Positions 29,501 to 40,361 of a DNA stretch of 64,000 bases are shown here, in pieces; positions within the stretch are counted from its first letter, which is position 1, and each line of letters starts with the position of its first letter. Position numbers and translations under genes: made by a program. This DNA is from Nemertoderma westbladi (taxonomy: Eukaryota; Xenacoelomorpha; Nemertodermatida; Nemertodermatidae), in contig JAUCBJ010003790.1 of assembly GCA_032718475.1 (NCBI GenBank), forward strand, positions 108,028 through 172,027. Direction: 5' to 3'. The notes under the pieces are model-generated. The model was not told where the DNA came from, ran no database searches, and worked only from the letters and a program-made list of their open reading frames with translations.

Positions 29501-31034
29501 AGCAGAGTAGTATCGCGGTGCTCTATCTGTACAGGAAGCCGCGGGTTCGAGCCCCACAGGGAGCAGAGTAGTATCGCGGTGCTCTATCTGTACAGGAAGC
29601 CGCGGGTTCGAGTCCCACAGGGAGCAGAGTAGTAGCGCGGTGCTCTATCTGTACAGGAAGCCGCGGGTTCGAGCCCCACAGGGAGCAGAGTAGTATCGCG
29701 GTGCTCTATCTGTACAGGAAGCCGCGGGTTCGAGTCATACAGGGAGCAGAGTAGCAGCGCGGTGCTCTATCTGTACAGGAAGCCGCGGGTTCGAGTCCCA
29801 CAGGGAGCAGAGTAGTATCGCGGTGCTCTATCTGTACAGGAAGCCGCGGGTTCGAGCCCCACAGGGAGCAGAGTAGTAGCGCGGTGCTCTATCTGTACAG
29901 GAAGCCGCGGGTTCGAGTCCCACAGGGAGCAGAGTAGTATCGCGGTGCTCTATCTGTACAGGAAGCCGCGGGTTCGAGTCCCACAGGGAGCAGAGTAGTA
30001 GCGCGGTGCTCTATCTGTACAGGAAGCCGCGGGTTCGAGCCCCACAGGGAGCAGAGTAGTAGCGCGGTGCTCTATCTGTACAGGAAGCCGCGGGTTCGAG
30101 TCATACAGGGAGCAGAGTAGTAGCGCGGTGCTCTATCTGTACAGGAAGCCGCGGGTTCGAGCCCCACAGTGAGCAGAGTAGTAGCGCGGTGCTCTATCTG
30201 TACAGGAAGCCGCGGGTTCGAGCCCCACAGGGAGCAGAGTAGTAGCGCGGTGCTCTATCTGTACAGGAAGCCGCGGGTTCGAGCCCCACAGGGAGCAGAG
30301 TAGTATCGCGGTGCTCTATCTGTACAGGAAGCCGCGGGTTCGAGTCCGACAGGGAGCAGAGTAGTATCGCGGTGCTCTATCTGTACAGGAAGCCGCGGGT
30401 TCGAGTCCCACAGGGAGCAGAGTAGTAGCGCGGTGCTCTATCTGTACAGGAAGCCGCGGGTTCGAGTCCCACAGGGAGCAGAGTAGTAGCGCGGTGCTCT
30501 ATCTGTACAGGAAGCCGCGGGTTCGAGTCCGACAGGGAGCAGAGTAGTAGCGCGGTGCTCTATCTGTACAGGAAGCCGCGGGTTCGAGCCCCACAGGGAG
30601 CAGAGTAGTATCGCGGTGCTCTATCTGTACAGGAAGCCGCGGGTTCGAGTCCCACAGGGAGCAGAGTAGTATCGCGGTGCTCTATCTGTACAGGAAGCCG
30701 CGGGTTCGAGTCCCACAGGGAGCAGAGTATTATCGCGGTGCTCTATCTGTACAGGAAGCCGCGGGTTCGAGCCCCACAGGGAGCAGAGTAGTATCGCGGT
30801 GCTCTATCTGTACAGGAAGCCGCGGGTTCGAGTCCCACAGGGAGCAGAGTATTATCGCGGTGCTCTATCTGTACAGGAAGCCGCGGGTTCGAGCCCCACA
30901 GGGAGCAGAGTAGTATCGCGGTGCTCTATCTGTACAGGAAGCCGCGGGTTCGAGCCCCACAGGGAGCAGAGTAGTATCGCGGTGCTCTATCTGTACAGGA
31001 AGCCGCGGGTTCGAGTCCCACAGGGAGCAGAGTA
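26592..31034 (+). repeat. 61-bp array with RNA polymerase III B-box motif (CUL3 intron 3)
   Basis: About 73 copies of a 61-bp unit on the plus strand: GCGCGGTGCTCTATCTGTAC, then AGGAAGCCGC, GGGTTCGAGTCC, CACAGGGAGCAGAGTAGTA. The core GGTTCGAGTCC equals the tRNA-gene B-box consensus (GGTTCGANTCC). Other copies read GGTTCGAGTCAT or GGTTCGAGCCCC. Around it a T-arm-like hairpin can be drawn (GCGGG, loop, CCCAC, one mismatch). No A-box and no full cloverleaf is visible, so these are not tRNA genes. The palindrome CTGTACAG is in every unit. The array is antisense to CUL3 and begins about 107 bp downstream of exon 3 in gene direction. Confidence 0.93.
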
Positions 31035-31141
31035 ATTTCGGCACGAATGCTTTAAAGGATCATCTCTGACTTGGATCCTTAAGTGGTAGCTAAATGGGTA
31101 CTGAAGTTTCCTCTGGGAGTATAGTTCTGGGGGGGACTGAC

Positions 31142-31335
31142 CTGACGACCTGGTCACGGAATATCGCGAGTCCGAGATTATAAACATTGTCGACTTGGTT
31201 CTGCTGTACGTAGACCCGATCCATGTACATGAGTATATCCCGGATCATTACCATCGCGGTTTGGTGGTCAGTCCAGCACAGATGCATCGTATACAGGAAG
31301 TTGTTACTAACGCTGTGTAAAACCTCCTCCTTCAC
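31142..31335 (-). CDS. CUL3: Cullin-3, exon 3 (VKEEVLHS to FRDQVV)
   Basis: 194-nt exon. The peptide begins [18 protein letters not shown] and contains [34 protein letters not shown] and ends AIFRDQVV. This is one of the most conserved parts of CUL3, in the first cullin repeat near the BTB-binding surface. The acceptor is TTATTTTAG|GTG and the donor is GTCGTCAG|GTCAGT. It starts in phase 0 and ends in phase 2 (AG of the next codon), matching exon 4. It is separated from exon 2 by a 98-bp intron containing a run of about 20 C. Confidence 0.96.
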
Positions 31336-31433
31336 CTAAAATAAAGTTACAAAGTTACATTACAGGTGACGCCATCAGCTGTAAGCCCCGCCCCCCCCCC
31401 CCCCCCCCCAAATTAATGACACTAATCACTAAC
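31336..31433 (-). other. CUL3 intron 2 with poly-C run
   Basis: A 98-bp intron, the only compact one in the window. On the plus strand it holds an almost uninterrupted run of C (31388-31410). On the transcript this is a G-run that could form G-quadruplex structure inside a very short intron. Donor GTTAGT, acceptor TTTTAG. Confidence 0.8.
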
Positions 31434-31631
31434 TCTATTGCACATATGTTCGGTAACAACTTCCCGCAACCCGTTGTATAATTTATCGCCGTGTTTATGT
31501 AACACCATGGTGTACGCATTGCGGTACAACTCCTCGAAACTCAGTCCGCTGTTGTTCTTCTTCTGTATTTCGAGGATGGCGTGTTTCAGGAGAATCCAAA
31601 TAGTGTCTACGTACTTCTCGTCCATGGTCAT
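31434..31631 (-). CDS. CUL3: Cullin-3, exon 2 (MTMDEKYV to HMCNR)
   Basis: 198-nt exon in phase 0 at both ends. The peptide begins [18 protein letters not shown] and contains [38 protein letters not shown] and ends MCNR. It is nearly identical to the start of the cullin-repeat domain of animal CUL3, including the helix 2 and helix 5 region that contacts BTB adaptors. The acceptor is CTGGTTTTTAG|ATG and the donor is AATAGA|GTTAGT. Although it starts with ATG, conserved CUL3 sequence precedes this methionine (KMRIRAFP), which is found in exon 1 at 40362-40409. Confidence 0.96.
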
Positions 31632-31912
31632 CTAAAAACCAGTAGAAAGTTTTATACAACTGTATCAACTAAAATAATAAAGTTATCGGTAAACACGGAA
31701 TGCGCCAAGTTTGCTAGCTGTTACCTTTTGTGTTTGTGTAAAGTGTTCTAGAACATTTAATAATAGTTTTTTTTTAATTATGATCTAGAACAGGTTATAT
31801 TTGGTTCTAGAACATTTTTAATAAGTGGAAATATATATATATAACTAGCAAAATGACCATCTAACATAAAAATTAGTGCAGTTAACCCGCCGGTGTTTCC
31901 CGCCCAACTTAC

Positions 31913-31981
31913 CTTGCGTTTCGGCGATAAGACAAAATTTACTCTTTGTACTTGTAACTCAGACATTTCCGTATCGTTCAT
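31913..31981 (-). other. Possible alternative or cryptic exon in CUL3 intron 1
   Basis: A short open stretch from ATG at 31981 (MNDTEMSELQ to LSPKRK) ends at a strong donor CGCAAG|GTAAGT in phase 0, compatible with exon 2. A pyrimidine-rich acceptor-like stretch ends ATCAAG about 7 bp before the ATG. Spliced after exon 1 it would give L followed by a stop, so it could act as a poison or alternative first exon. It shows no similarity to known CUL3 N-termini, so it may be chance. Confidence 0.25.
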
Positions 31982-32200
31982 TATAGCTTGATAAGAGTGT
32001 AAAAACGGAATTAATATGATCCGTTAACGTAATTATTTATTGATATTTTATAGTATTTATTGGGCTGATATTATAATACGAACTTTTATAAGATATAATT
32101 GCGCGTGCGGGTTATCTACAAAAATACCACAAAATAGTAGCTAGTCAAATAATTTAATTTAATTAAGGGTAAAATTATAATAAAGCTAATAAAAGTAGGC
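31982..32200. other. AT-rich intron sequence, no feature seen
   Basis: AT-rich sequence of CUL3 intron 1 between the possible cryptic exon and the foldback nest. Nothing recognisable. Confidence 0.5.
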
Positions 32201-32375
32201 CTTCTAATTTATACAAAATCAAAATTACTACCGGTAGCCTCAATATTACTGTCAGAATATGAAATATTTGTTAAATTTTGTTAAAAAAATTTGTTAAATA
32301 TTTTTCACAAAAAAAATCAGAAATTCTTTTCCAATTTTCAAAAAAAAATATCACTAGCTAATAAAAAGGGTAACT

Positions 32376-33053
32376 GTTCCGTATAGAACTGCATTTTTAA
32401 AACTTATGTCATTGTTGCTAAGGCAACATTGAAGCGTTCTAGAACAATAGAAAATTATTATACTATTCTAGAAAATAAATAAAAAAAATTAAATGTTCTA
32501 GAACATATAGCTAGTTATTTTTAAAATTTAAAATAGCTAGTAATAAAAAAAAATTTATTTATTTACATTATTATTAAAACATTTATCTAACGGTACCAAA
32601 TTGTATTATTTGTTAAATTTACTAGCTAGGCCTATTTTCAAATTAAAAAAACTAGCTACATGTTTTAGAACATTATTATTTTTTATTTTATTTATGTAAT
32701 ATTATGTATGTATAATACACTATTCTAGAGCATAAATAATACAAATAATATAATGTTCTAGAACATATAGCTAGATATTTTTAACAATTAAAATAGCTAG
32801 TACTACAACAAAATTGATTTATTTATATTACCGGTATTTATTTATTAGAAAATTTATCTACCAAATTTGATATTTTTTAAATTTACTAACTATTTTAAAA
32901 TTAAAAAAACCTAGCTATATGTTCTAGAATATTATATTTCTTATTTTATGTTCTAGAATAGCATAAAATACTTTTCTATTGTTCTAGAACTCTTCAATGT
33001 TGCCATAGTAACAGTAACAGAAGTTTTAAAAATGCAGTTCTATACGGAACTCT
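32376..33053. repeat. Foldback element with ~75-bp inverted arms
   Basis: Left arm 32376-32452 (GTTCCGTATAGAACTGCATT to GTTCTAGAACAATAG) and right arm 32977-33053 (CTATTGTTCTAGAACTC to GCAGTTCTATACGGAAC) are reverse complements with a few differences (for example TTGCTAAGGCAAC against TTGCCATAGTAAC). The 520-bp interior contains two direct copies of an AT-rich block with TATAGCTAG. No transposase; a non-autonomous foldback element. Confidence 0.85.
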
Positions 33054-34507
33054 AGCCATAAAAAGTACTAGCTAACACAAAATCGTAATTACTAGCTTAC
33101 TGTCAGAAAGTCAAATATTTATTCCAGAACAAAAAACCTCATAAAAAAAGCAAATCTCATATAAAAAAATTGGTCAATAAGTGGGTAGGGGGTGTAATAA
33201 TGCCGCAATAGCTACCGGTTGTCAAATTATACACAAAATATAGAATTTTAACCCTGACCAATTTTGGTGTTCCTTAGTTGTTTGAAAATTTCTAGAACAT
33301 ATTATATATCCATTTTGTGTAAAAATAGGCATTGGTACACCTTGGGTAGGCCTACCCTTAGTTTGATCACTTTTTTTCATATGATATTTTATCATGAGGT
33401 TTTTTTTCTATAACAAATATTTGACCTTCTGATGGTAGGATGGTAGCTAATAATTTTGATTTTGTGTTAGCTAGTACGTTTTTTAGCTAGTGAAAAAAAT
33501 TAAATTTGAAAATTGTTTATAATTTTTTCTTGTTAAAATGGCTTTTATCATGAGTTTTATGTTCGGCATTAGTATAGCGGTACTGGTTCAGTATGCGTAC
33601 ACCTCCCACCAAATTTTTTATACTAATTAGTTTTTTGAAATGTTATAGAACATGTTAGCTATTTGTTTATAAAAAAATAACGTTCTAGAACAAATATTTT
33701 CATTCTGGAACATCTCTTTAGAAATAAAAAGGTTTGTACTTAAATCTTATGAATTCGTTATATCAAGAGTATTTAGCAGTTTAATGATTCTCTGGAAACA
33801 TTATTCTCTTTTATACAAACTAGCTAGTCCTATTCACTATGTATGTGCCAATTTGTGCGTAGAAAATGGTCTGGGTAGTAGGAGCATATAGGCCCTATGT
33901 GTCTCAAATTTTTATGTATTGGTACCCACTTTTTGACCAATGTTTTCATAGCTTTTATCATAAGGTTTTGACCTTCTGACACTGAGATGGTAGCTAGTAA
34001 TTTTGATTTAGTGTTAGCTAGTACTTTATATTAGCTAGTGAAAAAATAAAAATTTGAAAAAAATATTTACCACTTTTTTAATTGTGTAAATTGCATTTAT
34101 CGTTGCTTTTATTATTTATTAGATACCATTAAATTTACTAGCTATCATCATAATTTCAAAATATTAAAAAAAATAACTTCCTTGCTCTTCCATCCCATGC
34201 TTTTTAAATACAAACCAGGCTTTTGTCTAAAAAATGTTCTAGAACTAAAAAGATTTGTTCTAGAACATTAATTTTTTCAAAATAAAATAGCTAACATGTT
34301 CCGGTACACTTCAAAAAAAGAAATTATCAAAAACTATCTGGTAGATAAAATTTGGTGGGTGGGGGGGCGGGGGGGGGGGGTGTACGCACGCTGAACCAGT
34401 ACCGTATAGCCCGGGTCACCATTTTCAAGATTTTTTAAAATATGGTTTTTATGGATTATTTCATGTGTATATAAATGTTCTCTAAACATCTTCTAAATGT
34501 TTTTTCA

Positions 34508-34975
34508 TGCGATTTTGTTCTAGTGTCAAGCTTGGGGGAACCAATGAGACACATCTAATGTTATATAGTGTCTGGTTGGAGATGTGTGCATTGTACTTGA
34601 CACAATGAACCCGGCGTAGCATTCTTGTGAATGTGCCATCCAGATATTTGGTGTCCTCAGCAGTTAGAGCCCAGCATGGACTCCCATAGAAGAGTACTGG
34701 AACTACTGAGGCTGTTCTAAATAATCGGACCTTAAGTTTCCGATTAATTCTCTGTGACTTCAAAATCCTGGAAAGCCTATTCAAGGTTGCCCATGCCTTT
34801 CCCTTACGTATTCGAAGGTCCTCATCTGACTTCCGGTACGGTTGATCACAGGTACCAGAAGTCGTTCACATGCTCAAGCATACCATCATTTGAGCTTATG
34901 CTCATCCAGTCAGAGACTTGCTGATGACTTTCAAAGTTAACTGTCAAAATTTTGGTCTTTTAAAAAGTTATTGGA
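34508..34975 (-). pseudogene. Reverse transcriptase fragment of the RTE-like family (copy 3)
   Basis: About 470 bp on the minus strand matching 38345-38822 of copy 2. Recognisable translations are RINRKLKVRLFR, LFYGSPCWALTAEDTK, LDGTFTRMLRRVHCVKYNAH and ISNQTLYN. The part near 34840-34975 is degenerate. It lacks both the catalytic RT motifs and the element 3' end, so it is an internal relic. Confidence 0.85.
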
Positions 34976-35290
34976 GTTAAGAAATTCTTGGTTCTTATAA
35001 AAAGAACTAGCTAACAACAAAATCATATTTACTAGGTCTTCTTACTGACAGAAGGTAAAAAATTTGCTCTAGAACAAAAAAACTCATGATAATAGCCATT
35101 TTCACAAGAAAAAATTATAAAAAAATAACTAGCACATCTTCTATAACATTTATAAAAAAAAAATTAAAAATTTGGTCATTGGGTACCCAAGGCCAAGGTG
35201 TAGCCTACCAATGCCTAAAAATATAGATATAGAACAAATAATTGTTGTTCTAGAATATTTAATAAAAAATATTACTTTTTTTGGTCATTT

Positions 35291-36139
35291 TTCAATAACA
35301 TTAACAGAACTAGATATCGGTAGTTTTTTGAAACTATTATAGCAACATTGACAATTGCAATTCCCGATAAATTCTACACTTATTTAAAGAATAAATAAAA
35401 AGTATTTTTATCAATTTTAATAGCTATTTTTTTACTAGCTTCTATTTTTTGCTATATCTTATGAGAGCACACTATACTGCTATAATATCAGCAAAAATTA
35501 CCATAAAAAGTAAATGGAATATATTTGGGTAACGGGTCATATTACAGTATTAATGCCTGTATACAAAACACACGATACCGATATCTGTTACCTCGGATAC
35601 CATCAGTAATAATAAAGCGTGTTAATGCTGCGTTGCTGCTATATAATGTTTATAGATTGCATGACTTCCTGTTTTGCCTGACAGCCGATGTGTATGCAGT
35701 AGGTTGTACATGTACATATTTAGTATTTACATACCGTACTTTAGGTTTAAACTGTGACCTGCTCCAATAATTCGCGAGAATTAAACTATATAAATGTTTC
35801 TAAGGAAACGAAAGCACTAAATACATACTGGTGCCTTTATTCCAGTTACATTTATTCAATTTTGTATAAAACAAGTGATGCGGTTGGAGACAAACATCGG
35901 TTGGAGAAAGCTGCTACGAGGCAGAAACCAATCATCTTATTCCTATTTAACAAAGAGTCAATGAGAATGGACTATTGGTAACTCGTAAAAGTTGAGGTTA
36001 CGGTTACGTAGCATATGATTGGCTAGGATCTAACCGGAACCGGACACTATGACTGTATGATATGGTCGTGGTGACCACTGGTCAATATATAGAATATATG
36101 GTATATATGGTCAATAATAAGTACGGCTTCGCTTCACGT
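35291..36139. other. Unique AT-rich sequence of CUL3 intron 1, no feature seen
   Basis: About 850 bp without a recognisable gene or repeat. Short reading frames at 35525-35981 lack homology and codon bias and are left out. Confidence 0.5.
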
Positions 36140-37680
36140 TTGCAAATACTGCGGTTAATATAGTAAACTCATATACATATTTAGGTATAGCAATGGACTC
36201 ATCTGGGAAATTTACAAAGGCAAAATGCGATCTTTATTACAAAGCACTCAAAGCATACTATGGTTGTCTGAAAGTATTAAATGGGAACATGAAACCGGAA
36301 ATTGCAATAAAAATTTTCAATGCGCTGGTCACCCCAATTGTATTGTACGGATGCGAGGTTTGGTGCCCAATGTCAATAAATTTCGGATGCGAGGTTTGGT
36401 GCCCATGTCAATAAATTTCGGATGCGAGGTTTGGTGCCCAATGTCAATAAATTTCGGATGCGAGGTTTGGTGCCCAATGTCAATAAATTTCGGATGCGAG
36501 GTTTGGTGCCCAATGTCAATAAATTTCGGATGCGAGGTTTGGTGCCCAATGTCAATAAATTTCGGATGCGAGGTTTGGTGCCCAATGTCAATAAATTTCG
36601 GATGCGAGGTTTGGTGCCCAATGTCAATAAATTTCGGATGCGAGGTTTGGTGCCCAATGTCAATAAATTTCGGATGCGAGGTTTGGTGCCCAATGTCAAT
36701 AAATTTCGGATGCGAGGTTTGGTGCCCAATGTCAATAAATTTCGGATGCGAGGTTTGGTGCCCAATGTCAATAAATTTCGGATGCGAGGTTTGGTGCCCA
36801 ATGTCAATAAATTTCAACAAGAAAAATTCTGACAAAGATTGCAATACAATAATGAATTCATTTTATCAATAACAGACTTGACAGGGAAAAATGTGAACAA
36901 TTACAACTCAGGAGCGGCAAGCGACTAGTTGGGGTAGGTCCTAAGGCGACGAACGCGGCAGTGCGTGGAGAACTAGGTATTCACCCACTATTCATAAAAG
37001 CATTCATTCTGGCGGCGAAATATCTCAACTATGTACTAATTAACCGCTCAGATAATTAACTTCTAGCCGATACTTTACAAGAAAACATCTCTATGTGGAA
37101 AGATGGAAAAGCATGTTGGCTTAATAATATCCTAAACTCAATCGAAGCACTAGTAGATGAACCAATGTCCAAAATTAATATTCTATCTGCGAAATCAATC
37201 TATCAATTATTACCCTCCAAATTTCAAAAACTATCAGCCATTCGCACACAATTTAATACATTCTCTGAAAAAAATTGGCAATTTGCAATCACAAACCCGC
37301 TCAGTAAAGACGGCAAATCCCCAAACAAACTAAGAACATATTCACTATTTAAAAGCACATTAATACATGAACCATACTTGACCAATATGCCATTTAAAAC
37401 ACACCAAATATGAACACGGTTTAGAATCAGCAATCACACCTTTAGGATAGAGACAGGTCGATATGATAAAACCCCCCCTGGCAGCCTGGAAAGTAGATTG
37501 TGTAGATTTTGTAGTGATGAGTCAATAGAGGATGAGAAACACATTGTAATTAGGTGCCCCAAATTTTATAATCAACGAGAAAAACTATTTTCAAGCTTAG
37601 ATACAACGACGAATTTACTTTTAAATAATTTTGACGATAATATGAAATTCTATCTGTCTATCAGTCTATAGCATAATGAA
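36140..37680 (+). pseudogene. Degenerate non-LTR retrotransposon C-terminus with zinc knuckle, second family
   Basis: Translations in several frames give a typical ORF2 C-terminal region: SYTYLGIAMDSSGKFTKA, then NALVTPIVLYGCEVWCP, after the internal 36-bp array GKRLVGVGPKATNAAVRGEL, then SKDGKSPNKLRTYSLFKSTL, RFRISNHTFRIETGRY and a zinc-knuckle-like CRFC followed by H and C (EKHIVIRCPKF). Stops at about 37060, 37411 and 37669 and frame changes show that it is dead. No RT palm is left. It is a different family from the RTE-like copies. It lies antisense in CUL3 intron 1. Confidence 0.82.
36346..36815 (+). repeat. 36-bp tandem array inside the retrotransposon relic
   Basis: 13 copies of a 36-bp unit (GGATGCGAGGTTTGGTGCCC then AATGTCAATAAATTTC). 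The unit equals the codons for GCEVWCPMSINF, which is the conserved YGCEVWCP segment of the surrounding ORF2 relic plus four residues. All copies except one (a 35-bp unit at about 36405) are 36 bp and nearly identical. Confidence 0.95.
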
Positions 37681-37911
37681 ATGTGATGACAGAACAACTA
37701 ATAACCTTCTTGTAGAATTACTCAATACGGCATACGAACTTCTAAATTAATACGAAGTGTACGAACTCCTAAATAAATACGAACTTCTAAATTAAAAACA
37801 TTTCGATCTCCCTGTAAGCCAAATTCGTAATCAAACTGCTCGTAACGAGTGCGGCCCAACTTCCAGACTTCCTTCTCATGTCACTTATTTTATCTTATTC
37901 AATTTGCTTTG

Positions 37912-39052
37912 CATTGGCTGTTATCTTTGTTGACTTCTTCAAGGCCTTTGATTCAGTCTCTCGCTCACGTATGTTCAGCATACTTTCATTATATGGGATT
38001 CCTGATGAAATTATTGCAGCAATCAGATCAGTATACGATGGTTCGACAACATTTGTGTCTACTGTTGACGGTGACACAGAACCATTTGAAGTATTATGGG
38101 GCGTCCTCCAAGGAGACACACTTGCACCATTCTTGTTCATTATTGTGGTTGACTATGTTCTACGCATGTCCTTAGATCATCATAATGATGATGGGGTGAT
38201 GATAACTCCACCTACTGGCTCCAGAAGTCGAGGAAATCCTGCCAAGTACCTAACTGATCTAGACTTTGCTGATGACTTAGGAGTACTCTCAGAATCATTA
38301 GAGGGAGCCCAGCGGCTCCTCAGCTCATTAGAACATGCTGCTTCTAGTGTTGGTCTTTTTATTAACTCCAGAAAGACCAAAATTCTGACAGTTAACTTTG
38401 AAAGTCCTCAGCAAGTCTCTGATCGGATGAGCATAAGCTCAAAGGATGGTATGCTTGAGCATGTGGACGACTTCTGTTACCTGGGATCATGGATCCGGAA
38501 GTCAGGTGAGGACCTTCGAATACGTAAGGGAAAGGCATGGGCAGCCTTGAATAGGCTTTCCAGGATTTGGAAGTCACCTAGAATTAATCGGAAACTTAAG
38601 GTCCGATTATTTAGAGCAGCAGTAGTTCCAGTACTCCTCTACGGGAGTCCATGCTGGGCTCTAACTGCTGAGGACACCAAATCTCTGGATGGCACATTCA
38701 CAAGAATGCTACGCCGGGTACATTGTGTGCATTGTACAAGTACAATGCACACATCTCCAACCAGACACTATATAACATTGGAGGTGTCTCATTGGTTCCC
38801 CCAAGCTTGACACTAGAACAAAATCGCCTCCGCTTTGCAGGACATTGCTTTCGCCGTGAGGACCAGCCAGTGCATAATCTTGTACTTTGGCAGCCTCATG
38901 GAGTGAATAAGCATGGTGGACAGCCCATGACTTTCTTGAGACGCATCTTAAAGGACACTGGCCTTAAAGATGCGGATGATCTAGCAAATGTCATGGGTGA
39001 TAGGGAGTTGTGGCGGTGCAATTTTGTTGACAAGCCGGCACAGCATTCTTAA
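37912..39052 (+). pseudogene. Reverse transcriptase, truncated (copy 2)
   Basis: The frame from 37912 to about 38715 is intact: VDFFKAFDSVSRSRMFSIL, GVLQGDTLAPFLFIIVVDYV, DLDFADDLGVLSESLEGAQR and LYGSPCWALTAEDTKSL. A small insertion near 38722 (repeat of CATTGT) shifts the frame; the C-terminal part continues at 38723-39052 to a normal end (WRCNFVDKPAQHS and stop). It has no endonuclease. Copy 2 keeps the 20 nt that copy 1 has lost, so together they show the ancestral frame. Confidence 0.88.
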
Positions 39053-39112
39053 AAATGCAGCTGCAATGCAGCATGCCGATCCTAGTAGTACTAGTAGTAG
39101 TACAGTAGGAAA
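37912..39112 (+). mobile_element. 5'-truncated RTE-like non-LTR retrotransposon, copy 2
   Basis: Truncated at GGCTGTTATCTTTGTTGAC, 5' of the first catalytic RT motif. It ends with the same 3' UTR as copy 1 followed by a short TAGTAG-type tail (CCTAGTAGTACTAGTAGTAG), as is common for RTE-type elements. More than 95% identical to copy 1 by eye where both can be aligned, so the family was recently active. I see no clear target duplication. Confidence 0.85.
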
Positions 39113-40361
39113 TTCTGCTTAGATCTGGTTCTAGGGATCGACCGAATTATTCGGTTCGGTTCCGAATTTTGCCGAATATGGCATATTCGGTTCCGGCCGA
39201 ATTTTAAATTTTGAATTGCCGAATATTCGGCACAAATTGCAAATTACTACGGTCAGACGGTAGAAGCAACATCCTGACAAGAGACCATGCAGGATGCAGA
39301 CATGGCTGTAAGAAATTAAATATAATGGATCTGATATATTATGGTATTAGGCAGATAGGATATACAGCAGTACAGTGAGTAAGACAGTTTGCAAGGATAT
39401 ACAGTGAGTAAGACAGTTTGCAACCATGGTTTGCCTTATTTTATAATATCTGACCTGAATATGTAACATATGACTGTATGATTAGGCTTAAAGTTAAAAC
39501 TGTTAGGCGAAGTAGGCCTACCGAGTTTAAATCCCATTCGCTGGCATACTTTTTTGTAATGACATTTTGAGCACTCAATCTGGACAAAATTGCAATTATA
39601 ACCTTAAATATCAGAATTTTACTATTGTATAACAGTATAAAACGATATAGGATTACATTGATTTTATATTTTTTCCAGCGAAAACAGCAAATTAAAATAT
39701 TTTTGGTCAAATTTCTTAAATTTCATTACCGGTACACATGATAAAATAGCATCGAAGTGGAAAATGTTACGAAACTATGCAGCTATGTCACGACCTTTAC
39801 GCTGTTTAATTGATTGCCATATTCTCTAATGATATTACATATTATATCATGTATATCTGTATATTGCCATACCGGTACTGTTAATTTCATTCGACAGTTC
39901 GAAACTTTATCTACCTGTCTATTAACATGATAGTCTGACATAAGTACAAAGTAACGCTAAATAGCCTATGCAGGCCCTATAGTAAATTCGATATAAATTT
40001 ATAATGTGTAGGAGTCTCTAAAACTGTAAAAAGCTTGTCCCAGTGTCCTGTTGTCCATTCTAGTCACGACTGCACGACCGTTACTCTAACTTTAAACTGG
40101 AATATAATCAGATAATCGATAAATCGTAGGCCTAGGTGGTAGGCCTAATGTATTCCAGTGAGCCAGTCTGCCAGTATGGTTTCGATTTTATTAGGCTACA
40201 AACTGACAAAGATAGGCAGATAGGCCTACCGCGATACCGGTACCGGTACTAAGCTGCTAAAGTCTGTAGGCCCATAAAGCTAAACTAAAACTAGGCAGCT
40301 AGAGCTAGGGGTCTAGGTGCTAGGTCAAACCGTCAAACTAAACTTCGTAACTTTCACTTAC
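39113..40361. other. Unique sequence of CUL3 intron 1 next to exon 1
   Basis: Mostly unremarkable AT-rich sequence. At 39130-39235 there is a short patch of near-palindromic CCGAATATTCGG-type motifs. GTACAGTGAGTAAGACAG is duplicated at about 39370 and 39400. TAGGCCTA-type words are frequent here and on to 45.8 kb. No gene seen. Confidence 0.5.

Larger units (their letters stand above)
32201..35290. repeat. Nest of AT-rich foldback (inverted) repeats with GTTCTAGAAC motif, CUL3 intron 1
   Basis: Very AT-rich region in which several related blocks recur in both orientations. Block TACTAGCTAACACAAAATC with CTGTCAGAA(G/A)GTCAAATATTT occurs at about 33064-33142 (one way), 33392-33478 (other way), 33955-34030 and 34996-35105. 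Another pair lies at 33575-33625 and 34348-34415 (GGTACTGGTTCAG with CCCACCAAATTTT). Direct copies lie at about 32490-32720 and 32750-32960. The palindrome GTTCTAGAAC occurs about ten times, with many near-matches. This looks like accumulated MITE or foldback elements. No coding sequence apart from the RT relic at 34508-34975. Confidence 0.75.

Noticed and set aside
26592-31034. Tandem tRNA genes
   Set aside because: A perfect B-box and a T-arm-like hairpin are present, but no A-box, no D-arm, no anticodon arm and no closing acceptor stem in the 61-bp unit.
23517-31034. Junction-derived origin of the 60-bp and 61-bp arrays in intron 3
   Set aside because: Neither unit resembles the end of exon 3 or the start of exon 4.
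31778-31981. First coding exon of CUL3 at the ATG 31981
   Set aside because: The conserved N-terminal motif KMRIRAFP is found in another exon at 40362-40409 with a donor in the right phase; the ATG at 31981 gives an unrelated N-terminus. Kept only as a possible alternative exon.
35525-35981. Two short plus-strand frames
   Set aside because: No homology, AT-rich, inside CUL3 intron 1.
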